Part shown: piece by piece, positions 9,733 through 21,220 of the stretch
Numbering within the stretch: the first letter of the stretch is position 1
Layout of the letters: each line of letters starts with the position of its first letter
Assembly (NCBI GenBank): GCA_001599815.1
Contig: BCIA01000002.1
Coordinates: 3,135,626-3,199,625 of the forward strand
Direction of reading: 5' to 3'
Origin: Furcasterigmium furcatum
Taxonomy: Eukaryota; Ascomycota; Sordariomycetes; Glomerellales; Plectosphaerellaceae
Length of the DNA: 64,000 nt
Made by a program: the position numbers and the translations under genes
Notes under the pieces: model-generated
The model's input: the letters and a program-made list of their open reading frames with translations, nothing else
Databases searched by the model: none
What the model was told of the DNA's origin: nothing

Positions 9733-11915
9733 ATTGCTGCTGGCAGCGTAGCAAGCTGTGGTAGCTGTGAATTGTGTGCAAAGGTGACGTCGAGCAGCCA
9801 GCTGTCGCGAGCGAGGTCGATCAGTGTTCCAACCGCAGTTCCGATACAGATGGGGCTCGTGTCAAATTATGTCCCGTGGAGCCTTCTTCTGGGGGCGAAG
9901 GGAGTGAAGAAGGAGAATAAGCAATTCCTCGGAATGATTGCTCTTGGGTGCACGATTGGACAGCCTGATGTGTCCTGACCGTGGGTGCCGAGAGGAATGT
10001 AGATGTTAGAGGAAGGGAGGTTGAAGCCGGAGCAAACCCACAGGCCAGACACTTTCAGGTTCAGGTGGCAGTGGTGTTCGGTCCATAAGTATGCCTTCCT
10101 GCCAGTGCCCGCCCTCAGATCGGATGCAGCAACATCACACTAGTAATACGGCATGCCGCCGCCGTTCTGACGAGTCTCGCCGTGGTACCTGCTTTTCCAT
10201 GGACCTCCGGGATGCAGGGTTGGGACCGGTTGGGTCTGGGCTCCACGAGGGGAGACAAGAAAAGACACAGCTGAATCACCGCTAGCGGTCCCCCGTGCGC
10301 CCGGGCTTGGCCAAGACGGCGCCCAAGGGAGGGAAGGACCTACAGGGGTTTAGGGGGCCACTCACGCAGGCCAAGCTCATGTTCTAGCGCTGGGACAAGC
10401 AATGAAGCGATCGATAGTACCACGACAACGCGTCCACACATGCCACCGGGCCTCGTTTGCCTGTCCGTGAAACGCGAACAGCATCATGGGCCATCACCCA
10501 AAACCAACACGTCCCTGCGACTCTCGACATGCCAGGCGGCCGTGTCAGAGCCCAGAGGAGTTTACTCCGGATGCGAACCACCGCGGAGGCCACCAGGCCG
10601 ATCATCAACGCCAACAGCCAGCCGTCCCGATCTTGTCTCTGGGTCTTTGAAAGCGGCCGTCAGTCCCAATTTGGTTTCGTCCCAAGTCTATAACGATCTT
10701 CGCCGTGGCTTGCTTGCTGGGTCCAGTGCTCGCTAGCAGATCTTGAAGGCGCCGGCTGGCCGAGTCGTCGTGGCGTGCTCGCCGGTGCTCCCGCACCGTT
10801 CAGTGCCGTCGCTCACTCTGCTTGCGGAATTGGCTTCAACCAAGACACTCAATTTCTCCGTTCAACGATGACGCCCCGAAGGAACCTGAAATCCAGCCAC
10901 ATTGCGGAGGGACATGTGAGAATGTCATTGTTGCCCCATCGACGAAATGCGCGGCAGAGAGAGAGTCAGGCCACCCGGCACGGACGATGTGCGCCCGATT
11001 GAGATATTTCCCTCGTGTCCGTCGATGGTCGATGACTAGCTCGGAGACTGAGGGTCTCGTCGTGTTCAGCCCAGGGACGGCCGCGAGGCGTGTAATAGCC
11101 CCTTTATCTATGTACTGTCGTTCCAGCCACCAGACCGGTTGGAGCTAAGGACGAACTGGACAGCCGCACCATCAAATTCTGGATGGTGCCACCCATGGTG
11201 GGAAAGGGGGAATTCTCGGTACAAGGTCGGTTGCAGAGACCGACGGGGAGAATGAAGCTTTCAGGGGTAATGTGGCCCCGTCGCTAGTGGCTGTCAATGC
11301 CTGGGCAGGCGAGAATCTGGTTCCAGGGCTGGATGCAGACTGTGATCCGACGATGTACGGCTGTTGGGAGTTGCGATACCCCTTTTTACCACATCCAGAG
11401 CCGCGGCATGATCTCCTTCTTTGCAGGTAGGTAGGTAGGTACTTGTTGAAGAGAGAGAGACAGCCAGGCTCGTCCATGCCCACGCGCGCCGTGATTCAAC
11501 CAGGAGAAGGCCCCCCTCCGCTTGCAGAGGACTGCCCGTGGTTGATCCCCCATTCCAGGTCGTGAGAAAAGATCCGCGTTCGCTTTTTCTCGACCACGGG
11601 GAGCTTCCAGTCTTGGCCATCCAATCCGTGCGGCTGTGCAAAGCACCCAGGCAACCAGGAGACCAGCCAGAATTCCTCGGTGGCCCACTTACCTTATCCA
11701 CACTTCCTCCACGGCCAATTTAAGGAACACCCTGGCGAATTTTGGCGGTTGGCGGGCAGGGAAGGGAAACTGCGACCCCTCTCGTATACTTCCAGTTCCA
11801 TTGGTTCTCCAACTTCCTCTCCCGCCTCCTATTCTCTCCTCCTCGAACATCCTCTTCGAACATCCCCGCCGTCCCATTGACACCGAATCGCAGACCGCGC
11901 CAAACCACCACAACA
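9733..11915. other. Intergenic stretch
   Basis: No coding frame with family-like sequence on either strand. The short open frames here have random-looking, Arg/Pro/Ser-rich composition. A GTAG tetranucleotide run lies at about 11427-11441. The last 200 bp before 11916 are CT-rich, as expected for the promoter and leader of the dehydratase gene. Confidence 0.5.
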
Positions 11916-13360
11916 ATGGCACAGATCAAGCCCAACGGCGCCGCGCCCTCAGGTAGGTCTCCTCGCAGTCAGGCAACGTTCGCAGCTGGGCTGACCCGAT
12001 CCCTCCCCCAGCCTACCCCCAGAGCCACAACAAGTTCTTCGAAGATGTCGGCATCTGGAAGGAGGCGCCTCTCCTCAAGGGCAGCACCAAGTTCGAGCCT
12101 CTGCCCGACGTCAAGAACATCATGGTCACTGGCGGCGCTGGCTTCATGTATGTCAAGCCCCCCCTTTCCTAGTCACCCCGAGAGAACGGCCTTGCTAACA
12201 GCAGCAGCGCTTGCTGGTTCGTGAGGCATCTTACCCTGACCTACCCCGACGCCTACAACATCGTGTCCTTCGATAAGCTCGACTACTGTTCGTCGTTGAA
12301 CAACACCCGCGCCCTCAACGAGCGCGCGAACTTCACCTTCGTCCAAGGCGACGTCACAAACCACGACGAGGTCCTGAACTGCCTCAAGCGCTACAACATC
12401 GACACCGTCTTCCACTTTGCCGCCCAGTCCCACGTCGACCTGAGCTTCGGCAACTCGTACGGTTTCACCCACACCAACGTCTACGGCACCCATGTGCTCC
12501 TCGAGAGCGCTAAGAGCGTTGGCATCAAGAAGTTCATCCATATTTCCACCGATGAGGTGTACGGAGAGGTCGATGACGACGATGACGACCTCCTCGAGTC
12601 TAGCATCCTGGCGCCCACCAACCCCTATGCTGCTAGCAAGGCTGCCGCCGAGATGCTGGTCCAGTCCTACCAGAAGAGCTTCAAGCTGCCCGTGATCATT
12701 GTGCGAAGCAACAATGTCTACGGCCCTCATCAGTTCCCAGAGAGTACGTCTCGGACCGAGCGCAGGAGAATATGAAGAGCCCAGCTGACACGTACCCCAG
12801 AGATCATCCCCAAGTTCACGTGCCTCCTGAACCGCGGCCAACCCGTTGTCCTCCATGGTGACGGAAGCCCCACGAGGCGGTACCTCTTCGCCGGTGACGC
12901 CGCCGATGCTTTCGACACGATCCTCCACAAGGGACACATGGGTCAGATCTACAACGTTGGCTCGTACGACGAGATCGCCAACTTGGACCTCTGCGGCAAG
13001 CTGCTCACCGAGCTGGGAATCCCGCACGATGACACCGAGGAGTTCAAGAAATGGGTCAAGTACACCCACGACCGTCCGTTCAACGACCATCGCTATGCTG
13101 TCGACGGCACCAAGCTGCGCAACCTCGGCTGGGATCAGAAGACGAGCTTTGCGGAGGGGCTCAAGATCACCGTTGACTGGTACAAGCGCTTCGGCGAGGA
13201 GTGGTGGGGTGATATCAGCCACGTCTTGACGCCTTTCCCCATCGTCAACGGCCTCGACGTTGTGCCGGACAAGGAAGCGGTCGCGACCGATGCGCCTCAA
13301 GCTCGGCAGGACGTCCCCAAGAAGAGGAAGATCGAGGAGACCAACGGAATGGTCCTCTAG
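11916..13360 (+). CDS. UDP-/dTDP-glucose 4,6-dehydratase (rhamnose pathway)
   Basis: Extended short-chain dehydrogenase that converts NDP-glucose to the 4-keto-6-deoxy sugar, the first step to UDP-rhamnose in fungi. Four exons (11916-11952, 12012-12147, 12208-12743, 12801-13360) encode 422 aa. Introns are 11953-12011, 12148-12207 and 12744-12800, all GT-AG. The NAD-binding motif TGGAGFIA is at residues 52-59. The catalytic TDE of HISTDEVYGE is at about 172-174 and YAASK at 198-202 (Tyr198, Lys202). RSNNVYGP and RRYLFAGDAADA are family hallmarks. The product ends in PKKRKIE, which resembles a nuclear localisation signal and is unusual for a cytosolic sugar enzyme. The partner epimerase/reductase is not in this window. 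Confidence 0.92.
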
Positions 13361-16300
13361 AGTCGTCGTCACCGGGTGACATTGACATGAACACGCGCGA
13401 GGTCCCTCGACTCGAGAACGGCGCCGCGTTGATATATGGGAAGGCCGGTATGGCCGAAGGAGCAAGGCGTAAACGGATTATACAACCCGGCCATCGATGG
13501 GCTTGTCCACGGCGTGGAGATGAATGATACAGATACACGGCGCACCTGGCAGAGATGCGTAAAAGAGTCAGCAACGTTTTACGGATTTTTCGAAGAGACC
13601 ACGGACAGATACATAGATGGAATGATAATTCGGCGTCGAGACCCGACTATTTGGGTCGTCACGTCGTCATGCAGAAAAGGTTCCTCGCTTGACAAATCAG
13701 CTGCTGTGCGCCGACATTTCTCTCACCTGGGGCATGGGGTCCTTGGCCCTCCAGCCGAAAGGATCGCACATATGTTGAGTGACGTCGAGTACGGGCATTC
13801 CTCCTCAGGCCAGTGGCCAACCGCTCATCGCAGCCATTGCCCGATCAGCCGCTGGCTCCTTTGGAGACGGAGAGCCCGAAGTCTTGATATTTGTGCACAT
13901 ACAACTATTGTTTATGAGGCGGTCCCCCACGACGTTCCCGTGGCCCCGGTAAGCGAAGCCATGATAATCTATCAGTCAGCGCGGCCGCCCTTGTCGACAT
14001 TGCTGTCAAGCCAGGGGGCCATGTCGGCCTGCCTGCGTCGGACCACTTGCAAACAGGCGGGGCAGGCGTCACGTCTCCATCGCGGAATCGCCGGGGGTTG
14101 TTCGTCCTGGTGCTGCCAGGATCGTGTCCACACTGCTCGTTCTCGGGCCTATGGAAACCGCAGGGAAGAGCCCCGAGGGCTCAGGGGCCGGCGCTGGCTG
14201 GCTGTGGCGAGGGGGACGGGCCGTCGAGATGGACGAGGATGCAGGTTCGACGCCGTCCACGGATCTTTGAGGATGGATTTGCCTCCGCACTCGACTTGAC
14301 CTCATGATGGGGGTGCGAGATCGGAGAGAGCCGTGAGGAGGAGGGGAGGGAGCATGGCATTGCATACGATGCATGCGACGCGGCCAGGCGAAGTGAAGTG
14401 CCTTTTACCTCTTTGAGCGAGCGTCTTCGTCTATCAGGGCTCGACGATCCGGGGCGGCCTGCCGGGTGACAGGCCAGGGCCACCGGGGGCGTTGCATTGG
14501 GAGGGCCCTCTGTAGTCGCCATCCATGATGCCTTCTGCTGTGGACATGGGCGCTGGCGACGTTCGGGAACTTTTGCATCCGGTTGTCGGGTAAATAAGGA
14601 CGGCTACGTGCCCGAGCTGCCTCCAATATATCTTATCTGGCAATTCAATGTGGACGGCGTGACGCCGTGGCACCGACCCCTGCGGCGGCGGACGATGGTC
14701 ACACCCACCTGGCCTGTAACCTCGCACAGAGAAGAAAAGAAGGGCTGGCTTCCAGTTGCATGCAAAAGTACCGTCTTCTAGAAAGTCCCCTTCCATCACC
14801 TCTCACAATGGGCGGCGGCCACCCAATGGACATCGAACCATGCCGCAGGGATCACGGACGTTCCGTTCGCCCAGTCCCCTTGGGCACGCACCGCATGTCA
14901 AGTACTTACGTAGGCACCTAATTTGGACTATTGATGTTGAGGGGCAAGGCCCGAGGGAGACGCTGGACCGCGTTGGCGGGATGTACGGACAGCGCACGCA
15001 TAAGTCTTTCTCAGAGTGGAATGTGAAATGTGAAATGAAATGCAGCCGGGACGATTCCGCGGGCGACTGGGCAGGCCGAGCAGCCTGTGAGGAGACGCTC
15101 TGGATACCAACAGGATGGACAGCGGCTCGGTGGAGTTGCATTAGTTTATATGCTGGACGATGGATGTTTATGGCTCTGCGCAAATCACGAGCGCCGCGGG
15201 CGCGGAAAAAGGAACCTGGAACGCCTGGCTGCCCCGTGCGTGTGTTGTACGGGCACCTCAAGCAAGGAGCCTGCCTGTCGAGAATCCCAACAGCCTGGTC
15301 TTGTTAAGTCCATTGGCGCCAGGGAGGTGTGATTGCTTCATGCCACAGTGCAAGACTCGCGGGGTCGGAGGCGGCACAACTGGTCATGTATGGATCGTGC
15401 AAGGCCTTTTGGCCTGCTCCTTCGAGGGATCCATGGATCAAATGCATATATGGACTCGTCGTCGTCGGAACAAAAGTCCTTGAGACAAAGTCGGGCTGGA
15501 TGGACGACGGGACGGGAGCTTAAGGGTTGGCCAAAGCTCCCCCCGAGTTGTCCATCCGTCCCAGCAGATGCTAAGGAGCTAAGGCTGGGTCGCTAAGCAG
15601 CTAAAGTGGCGCCGGCTGCGGGTGCATCCCCGGGCCCCGCGTTCCTCCACTCAGACACGGCGGGAGAGCAGCACAATGCCAGCCGCCAAGCCTTTACGGG
15701 CCACTAGCACCCGGAGCACCTTGCCTTTTGAGCGCTCACAGCCTCACCTCGCTGAAGGTTCCCCTGCTGGCCCCCGTTCGCCCCCTGTCGGTGACCCCGT
15801 CTTAGGCCGCTGACAGGGGACGCTAGGGCCTTGACCTGCCCTGACGGGATTTTCCAGCTTATCCGGCCGCTCGCTGAGGGAGCTCGAGCCCGCCACCGCC
15901 AGGGGAAATGGGCCGCTCTGTTGGGCGGGCTCCCGTCAATCTGGAAATGGACTGCTCGGGTGGAAGACGGAGTGGTCGAACCATCTGCGACCTGCCATCG
16001 CCAACCGACCAACCTTCACTCACAACCAACCCTCCTCGACCCTACCAACCTACTTTGCCTCGCTCTCTCTCCCGGCTCCCAGGCCGTTGGTTCTCCCCTC
16101 CGCGAATTGGCTCCTCTGCTGTGCTGCATTCCTCCTAGGCACCTGTCACTTCGACAACACAGACGGCGCGGTTTGCTCCACGCGCGCATTCTTCGACGAA
16201 CCGCCACCCCCCAGGCTTGGCTCTCGGCCCTGTCGAACGATTTCTCGGGGTCCCCCCCCCTTTTTGTGACACCGAAGACGGCGCCCTCTCAAGTGCCGTC

Positions 16301-16388
16301 CTCGACACCAGCGGCGAGTTGTCGCATACGAAAGGCCAACTCCGGCATCTCGTCGACCGCAGTCCGCACACATACGCCAGAAACCCCA
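13361..16388. other. Long intergenic stretch
   Basis: About 3 kb with no supported gene. The longest open frame (13436-14299, plus) has no family-like segment and reads as low-information Arg/Ser/Gly sequence. At 15570-15606 a GCTAAR hexamer occurs four times in 37 bp. The final 500 bp are CT-rich and open in the frame of the following methyltransferase, but they look like leader rather than coding sequence. Confidence 0.5.
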
Positions 16389-17944
16389 ATGGCCAAGAAA
16401 CGACGGACGAAGAAGCGTAAGGCAACCTTTGCCGACACGCCAGTGACACAGGAAAAGGGGACAGAGGAGGAGGAATACCAGGATCAGTCGCCGACATTAG
16501 AAAGGCAGCCATCAGAAATGGGCGACGCCGCCGCTGCCAGGTCATCGGTGCTGTCAACCGAGGGCAAATCGAGCGAAGGGCGGTTCTCGAGCGAGATGCA
16601 GAGCGAGGAGGGAGCATATACAGAGATGACGAGCGCAGTGGGCTCCGACGAGGCAGGCGATGCGAGTACCGGCCGTGCCCTGCGCACACGAGACGATTAT
16701 GACGACGATGACGACGAAGTAATGAGTGAGGGGAGGTCGATGTACAGGGCGCCGAGCGAATATCCCACAATACACCCGAAGCACCGGACGGAGATGCCCT
16801 ACGGGACGGAGCAGGATCAGGACGTAGATATGTGAGTATGCCCCTTGACGGCAGCATGCCAGAGGCAATGCAGCGGCCGACTGACACCTCGATCAGGCTA
16901 TCAACGAGATCCATCACAGAACAGGATCTCGACTATCGCTGGGAACACGGCCGCCGCTACTGCGGTGCCCATTATTTCATGCCGAACGACGAGTTCGAGC
17001 AGATACGCCTCAGTCTCGTCCACAGGATATTCTTGGACATCTTCGACGGCAAGCTCACATCAACGCCGATCGACGACCCAGACCTCATCATCGATGTCGG
17101 CACGGGCATCGGAGAATGGGCCATCGGCATGTCCGACCAGTTCCCAGACTGCGAGGTCATCGGCACCGACATCTCCGCCATCCAGCCCACGTCAGTGCCA
17201 ACGAACTGCTTCTTCGAGCTCGACGACGCGGAGCTCGAGTGGACGCGCGAGCCCGACTCGTTCGACCTCGTCCACTTCCGCAACATGATGGGCTCCTTCG
17301 CCGACTGGCACTTCATCTACGCCGAGGCGTTCCGCGCCACCAAGCCCGGCGGGTGGATCGAGCTCGTCGACTTTGACGACTCTAAGGGCGGCATGGGCGA
17401 GTTCGTCGGTCAGTTCTCGCCAGAGTCCGACATCCACGAGATCTTTAGGGACTACACCGCCGCCGTAGTGAAGACGGGGCGCGTGCGCGGGCTGGCGCAC
17501 CTGAACCCCTCGTGGCTGCACCAGGCCGGGTTCGTCGACATCAAGGTCACGGAGCACATCATCCCGATTAACATCGACGCCGGTGGCGGGAAGCTGTGGC
17601 TCATCTCGTGCATCGACGGGCTCGAGGCGATGACCCTGCGGCTGCTGACGCAGCATGCCGGCTGGGAAGGGGATCGGGTCAAGGAGGCGTGTTACAACGT
17701 CGCGAGGGAGATGGCCGGGTTCGCGAAGGACCCGGCCAAGGCGAAGGGACTGACGATCACGGTGCGCGTTGTCGTGGCGAGGAAGCCGCTGGACTCGCTG
17801 CCGGGGGAGAGGAGTCCGAAGGAGCCGTTCGACGAGGCGGACATGGCGATGGAGGTGATCGCGCATGTTCCCCCGTCCGACGCAGCGTCAGAGACCTCAC
17901 CTGACATGACGCCGGAACGGAGCGAGAAAGCGGTAGCGGCATAG
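16389..17944 (+). CDS. LaeA-like SAM-dependent methyltransferase with basic N-terminal tail
   Basis: Class I methyltransferase of the LaeA/TAM group, whose members include the regulator of secondary metabolism LaeA. Two exons, 16389-16831 and 16897-17944 (intron 16832-16896, GTGAGT...CAG), encode 496 aa. The first 147 residues are disordered and acidic but open with MAKKRRTKKRK, a probable nuclear signal. The catalytic part begins at YRWEHGRRYCGAHYFMPND. SAM motif I (IIDVGTGIGEWAIG) is near residue 210. Motif II-like VIGTDISAIQPTSVPTNC, FDLVHFRNMMGSF and KPGGWIELVDFD follow in LaeA order. Without the intron the 3' exon would open at an unrelated ATG at 16832. Whether this is LaeA itself or one of its many paralogues cannot be decided here; the sequence leans to a paralogue because IGE replaces the usual TGIW. 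Confidence 0.86.
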
Positions 17945-18242
17945 GGAGCGCCATATTTCTTTGCGATTTACCACCCCAGCCCATGTTTGCCCGTCGAGGC
18001 GAGATTTCACGATGTACATATTCCTTTTCTTTTCCATCATCCCAGACGGGGAGCTGTCTTCGGGGAAGCCGGCGACGTCTTGTGGAGGGGGTCAGATAGA
18101 AGAAACGAGGCAGGCAGCGCGAGGTTGGGAAGGCATTCCAGTTGCCGCCTCGCGATAGCAGAATGGGACGAGGAGATACCAGTCCACCCCGCCATCCCGG
18201 CCCGCCATCCCGGCCCGCCCGCCCGCGTGCTCTCCCTCCGCC

Positions 18243-19615
18243 TCATGATGCCACCGAGCGGAGATCAACCATCATCTTGCCCCAGAGATAGCGCTCGTCG
18301 CCGGAACGCCCCTCGAGCGGCCGCGAGGCCAGCCACGCGCAGACGGCGGCGTAGTCCCCACGAACCCGCTGCTCGAACCACCACAGCCCCTCGAAGCGGC
18401 ACATGAGCCCCAGCCAGTAGCCCAAGAGCCACACGGCCCTCTCGTCACGGGCGGTCAGGAGCTCGCGGAAGTTGGGCTGCATCTTGCCCAGGAACTGCTG
18501 CATCTGGAAGACGTTGTGCTGGGCGCGGCCGAGGGTGCGTAGGTAGGAGAGCATGATGGCCGGGAAGCGGAGGGGCTCGGTGGCGAGGTCCTCTGCGGGG
18601 GGGTAGATGTCCCCCGAGTTCTGGGGCTCCGAGAGGTCGAAGAACCGGACCCAGTGCGTGGGCACGATGTTCAGGCCGAGGTTGAGCATTGTGAAGGCCC
18701 AGGGCTCGCTGGGGTCGCCGAGGAGGACGGCGCTGAGGGTGCCCAAGGTCTCGCGGACGAATGGGGCGAGGGACGTCAGGAGGTGCCGCAGGCTTGTCTG
18801 CAGGCCGATCCAGTCAGGGCGGTCAGGCTGCTGGGTGAAAGTCCAGGAGCAGTGGGCGAGAGGGTCTGACTGCCCTGGAGCGTCGTCGTCATCGTCAGCC
18901 TGCGGGTAGGGGATGGTAAAGGCCAGGAAGTTGACCAGCACGGTTCCGAGGATGAGGGTGGTGACGCCGGACTGGTTCAGGGCTGAGATGGGGGTTGTCA
19001 GCATTCTCGTGCACTCCTCGATGGCACGGGACTGCTGGTGGTGCCCGGCGATGCGGTGCTGGACATCGTTGGGGTTGAGATGTTGAAGATGGCATGCGGT
19101 GATGGCGAGGAGCGCACTCTGGATAAGGGGGCGGTCCTTGGCAAGCTGCTCCATGAAATCGCTCTTTGGCATAGGGAAGATCTCTGCCCAGTGCTGGTCC
19201 ATGTGCTGCTGGAGGACGGCTTCTGATGTGCCCTGCCGGTGGCCTGGATCTCGGCCGTCAAGATCCTCAGCGGGACTGACGGGACTGTCTGTGGACCGAC
19301 TCGTCTGCGGCCTCGCATCGTACGAACAAGGCCATGAGTTCCTCCGGCATCTGAGGCATGTCGGCTTTGCCTCGTCACACTGTGCGCCCGATATCAGCAT
19401 CATGGTTTATTTTCCGGGAGTGTCACCGCCAGCATAAGTACCTTGACCTTCCTGGCCTTGCAGGACGAGCAGCCGGTTCGCGTCTTCTTGTGGGCCGGCC
19501 GCCTCTTGTGCCCGGAGCCGGTCTTGTCGAAATCACGGGCCGAGAGCACTCGGAATGGAACCGCGTCGTCGTCCATGGTCGTCGCCGGCATGGAAGCTCC
19601 TGCTCGTGCTCGCAT
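18243..19615 (-). CDS. Zn2Cys6 fungal transcription factor
   Basis: DNA-binding regulator of 436 aa, encoded in two exons: 19615-19442 and 19379-18243. The intron at 19380-19441 (GTACTT...CAG) falls inside the zinc cluster between Lys58 and Cys59. The cluster is C49-x2-C52-x6-C59-x6-C66-x2-C69-x6-C76, preceded by the basic run HKRRPAHKKTRT. The rest is a mostly helical middle region with an Asp run (QADDDDDAPGQ) and hydrophobic segments such as LILGTVLVNFLAF. That fits the effector half of such regulators, although I do not recognise a named domain. The start could also be Met9 or Met14. It is divergent from a short-chain dehydrogenase 538 bp away, with a strong palindrome between them. The target is therefore plausibly that gene or its own promoter. 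Confidence 0.9.
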
Positions 19616-20153
19616 TCACCGAAAGAGGAAACCGAGGAGAAAATTCTGAGACCGGGCTTCGTGGATGGCCGACATGTCAATCAGCATGCTCCTCTGCTGT
19701 TCCAGGCCCAGGCCCAGCCAAGTTGAAATGAAGATGGCCCAGATGCATGGACGAAATAGGAAACCGAGCTGCCAAGCTCGGTTTCCTGTTCGGGTATAGC
19801 GCCCTGAAGTTCCCCCGTTGCATGTCTTAGTGCCTTGGTCGTGATACTCCACAGAGCACCTGAACACCTGAACACCACCTCTCATGGGAGTTATGTCTTT
19901 CGCCTGCTTTTACCGGCACCGATGTCACCGGGAGGTCGAGTACGGAGCCAATGCTAAGTCCGTTGGCCTCAATGAGCCTCCAGGGCGAGATGAGAAGAGA
20001 TGCGATACGTATAAGAGAACGCAGAGACCGGTGCTGTTGTTCAAATGGAGGACTCACCAGCATCACCATCCCCTCGAAACACCTATCCAACTATCCTATT
20101 ACCTTTCACCATTCAGCTAAGGAATTATCTTCCTACTACTGCAATCTCTCAAG
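19616..20153. promoter_or_regulatory. Divergent promoter of the Zn2Cys6 factor and the dehydrogenase
   Basis: 538 bp between the two starts. It contains a perfect inverted repeat (listed separately) and a TATA-like TATAAGA at 20010-20016, 138 bp before the dehydrogenase ATG. The roles are inferred. Confidence 0.5.
19758..19787. repeat. Perfect 13-bp inverted repeat with 4-nt spacer
   Basis: Left arm AGGAAACCGAGCT (19758-19770), spacer GCCA, right arm AGCTCGGTTTCCT (19775-19787). The arms are exactly complementary. Each arm carries a CCG/CGG triplet in everted arrangement (CCG at 19764-19766, CGG at 19779-19781), the kind of half-site that Zn2Cys6 dimers bind. It lies 143 bp upstream of the Zn2Cys6 factor's ATG. 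A transcribed hairpin is the alternative reading. Confidence 0.8.
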
Positions 20154-21220
20154 ATGTCCCTGTCACTGTACCTGGCGTTTATCCGCCGTCAGTTCTTCAG
20201 CACGATCCCCGAGCCCACCGTCTCCTTCAAAGGCAAGACGGTCATAGTCACAGGCGGCAACTCAGGCCTCGGACTCGAGGCCGCTCGCTGGTCGGTCAAG
20301 CTTGGTGCCTCGCACGTCATTCTCGGATGTCGGAACCTGGAGAAGGGCAGGCTGGCGGCCAAGAACATCCAAGAAAGCACCGGATGCGCCGACGGCATCC
20401 TGGACGTCTGGCAGGTCGACATGAACTCGTACAAATCGGTTACCGGATTCGCAGATAGGGCCAACTCTGAGCTGCACCGCATCGACGCGCTGTTCGCCAA
20501 CGCCGGCATCGGTGCTGCCGTCTTCCGCATGGCCGAGGAAGACGAGGAGACCATCACCGTCAATGTCGTCTCGGCCTTCTTGCTGGCCGTGCTTCTGCAC
20601 CCCAAGCTCCGCGACACGGCTTCGAGGCACAAGACGCAGGCTCACATCACCTTCACGGGCTCGGAGCTGTACGAGGTCGCCAAGTTCAAGGAGCGTCTCG
20701 CCGCCCCGCCGGGCAAGCTGTTCGAGTCGCTGAGCAACGAGAAGCACGCGGTGATGGACGACCGGTACAACGTGTCGAAGCTTCTCGTAGAATTCGGCAT
20801 CAGACAGTTGGCCGCTGCCTCGCCGGCTGAGGAGAGTAACGTGGTCATTAACAGCGTTGGCCCAGGGTGAGTCCCCCCCCACGTTGATGAAGCGGCACAT
20901 GCTTGTAAGATGACCCTGGTTTTCTGACAATTCGATTCCTCAGACTCTGCCGCACAGAACTGGGCGCGCGTGATGGCGGAGGGTTTATGAGGGACCTCAT
21001 GATGAGGCTGATGGCCATCCCGGCCGAGGTGGGCGCTCGTAAGCTGGTCTACGGCGCGTCAGCGGGCGCTGAGACGCATGGGCGGCTTCTGCTGAACAGC
21101 CAGCCGATGAAGATGGGCGGGCTTGTTGGTGGCGCCGAGGGCGCGGAGCTTGAAGGAAAGGTTTGGGAGGAGTTGAAGGAGAAGCTGGAGGCCATCCGGG
21201 CAGGGAGCACGGCGTTTTGA
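20154..21220 (+). CDS. Short-chain dehydrogenase/reductase
   Basis: NAD(P)-dependent oxidoreductase of the classical SDR fold. Two exons, 20154-20866 and 20944-21220 (intron 20867-20943, GTGAGT...CAG, splitting a Gly codon), encode 329 aa. The cofactor motif TGGNSGLG is at residues 33-40 and the ANAG-type strand end at LFANAG. A Ser lies in ITFTGSELYE, and the catalytic YNVSK is at 205-209 (Tyr205, Lys209). The first 20 residues are partly hydrophobic (SLSLYLAFIRRQFFS) and may anchor the protein to a membrane. The layout resembles the fungal SDRs often found next to secondary-metabolism regulators. The substrate is unknown. The shared promoter with the Zn2Cys6 factor suggests co-regulation. 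Confidence 0.9.

Noticed and set aside
12173..13465. 430-codon minus-strand frame opposite the dehydratase
   Set aside because: Antisense mirror, crossing three well-supported introns of the sense gene.
13436..14299. 287-codon plus-strand open frame
   Set aside because: Composition is Arg/Ser/Gly-rich without any family-like or repeated segment, and the splice signals around it do not extend it. Long chance frames are common at this GC content.
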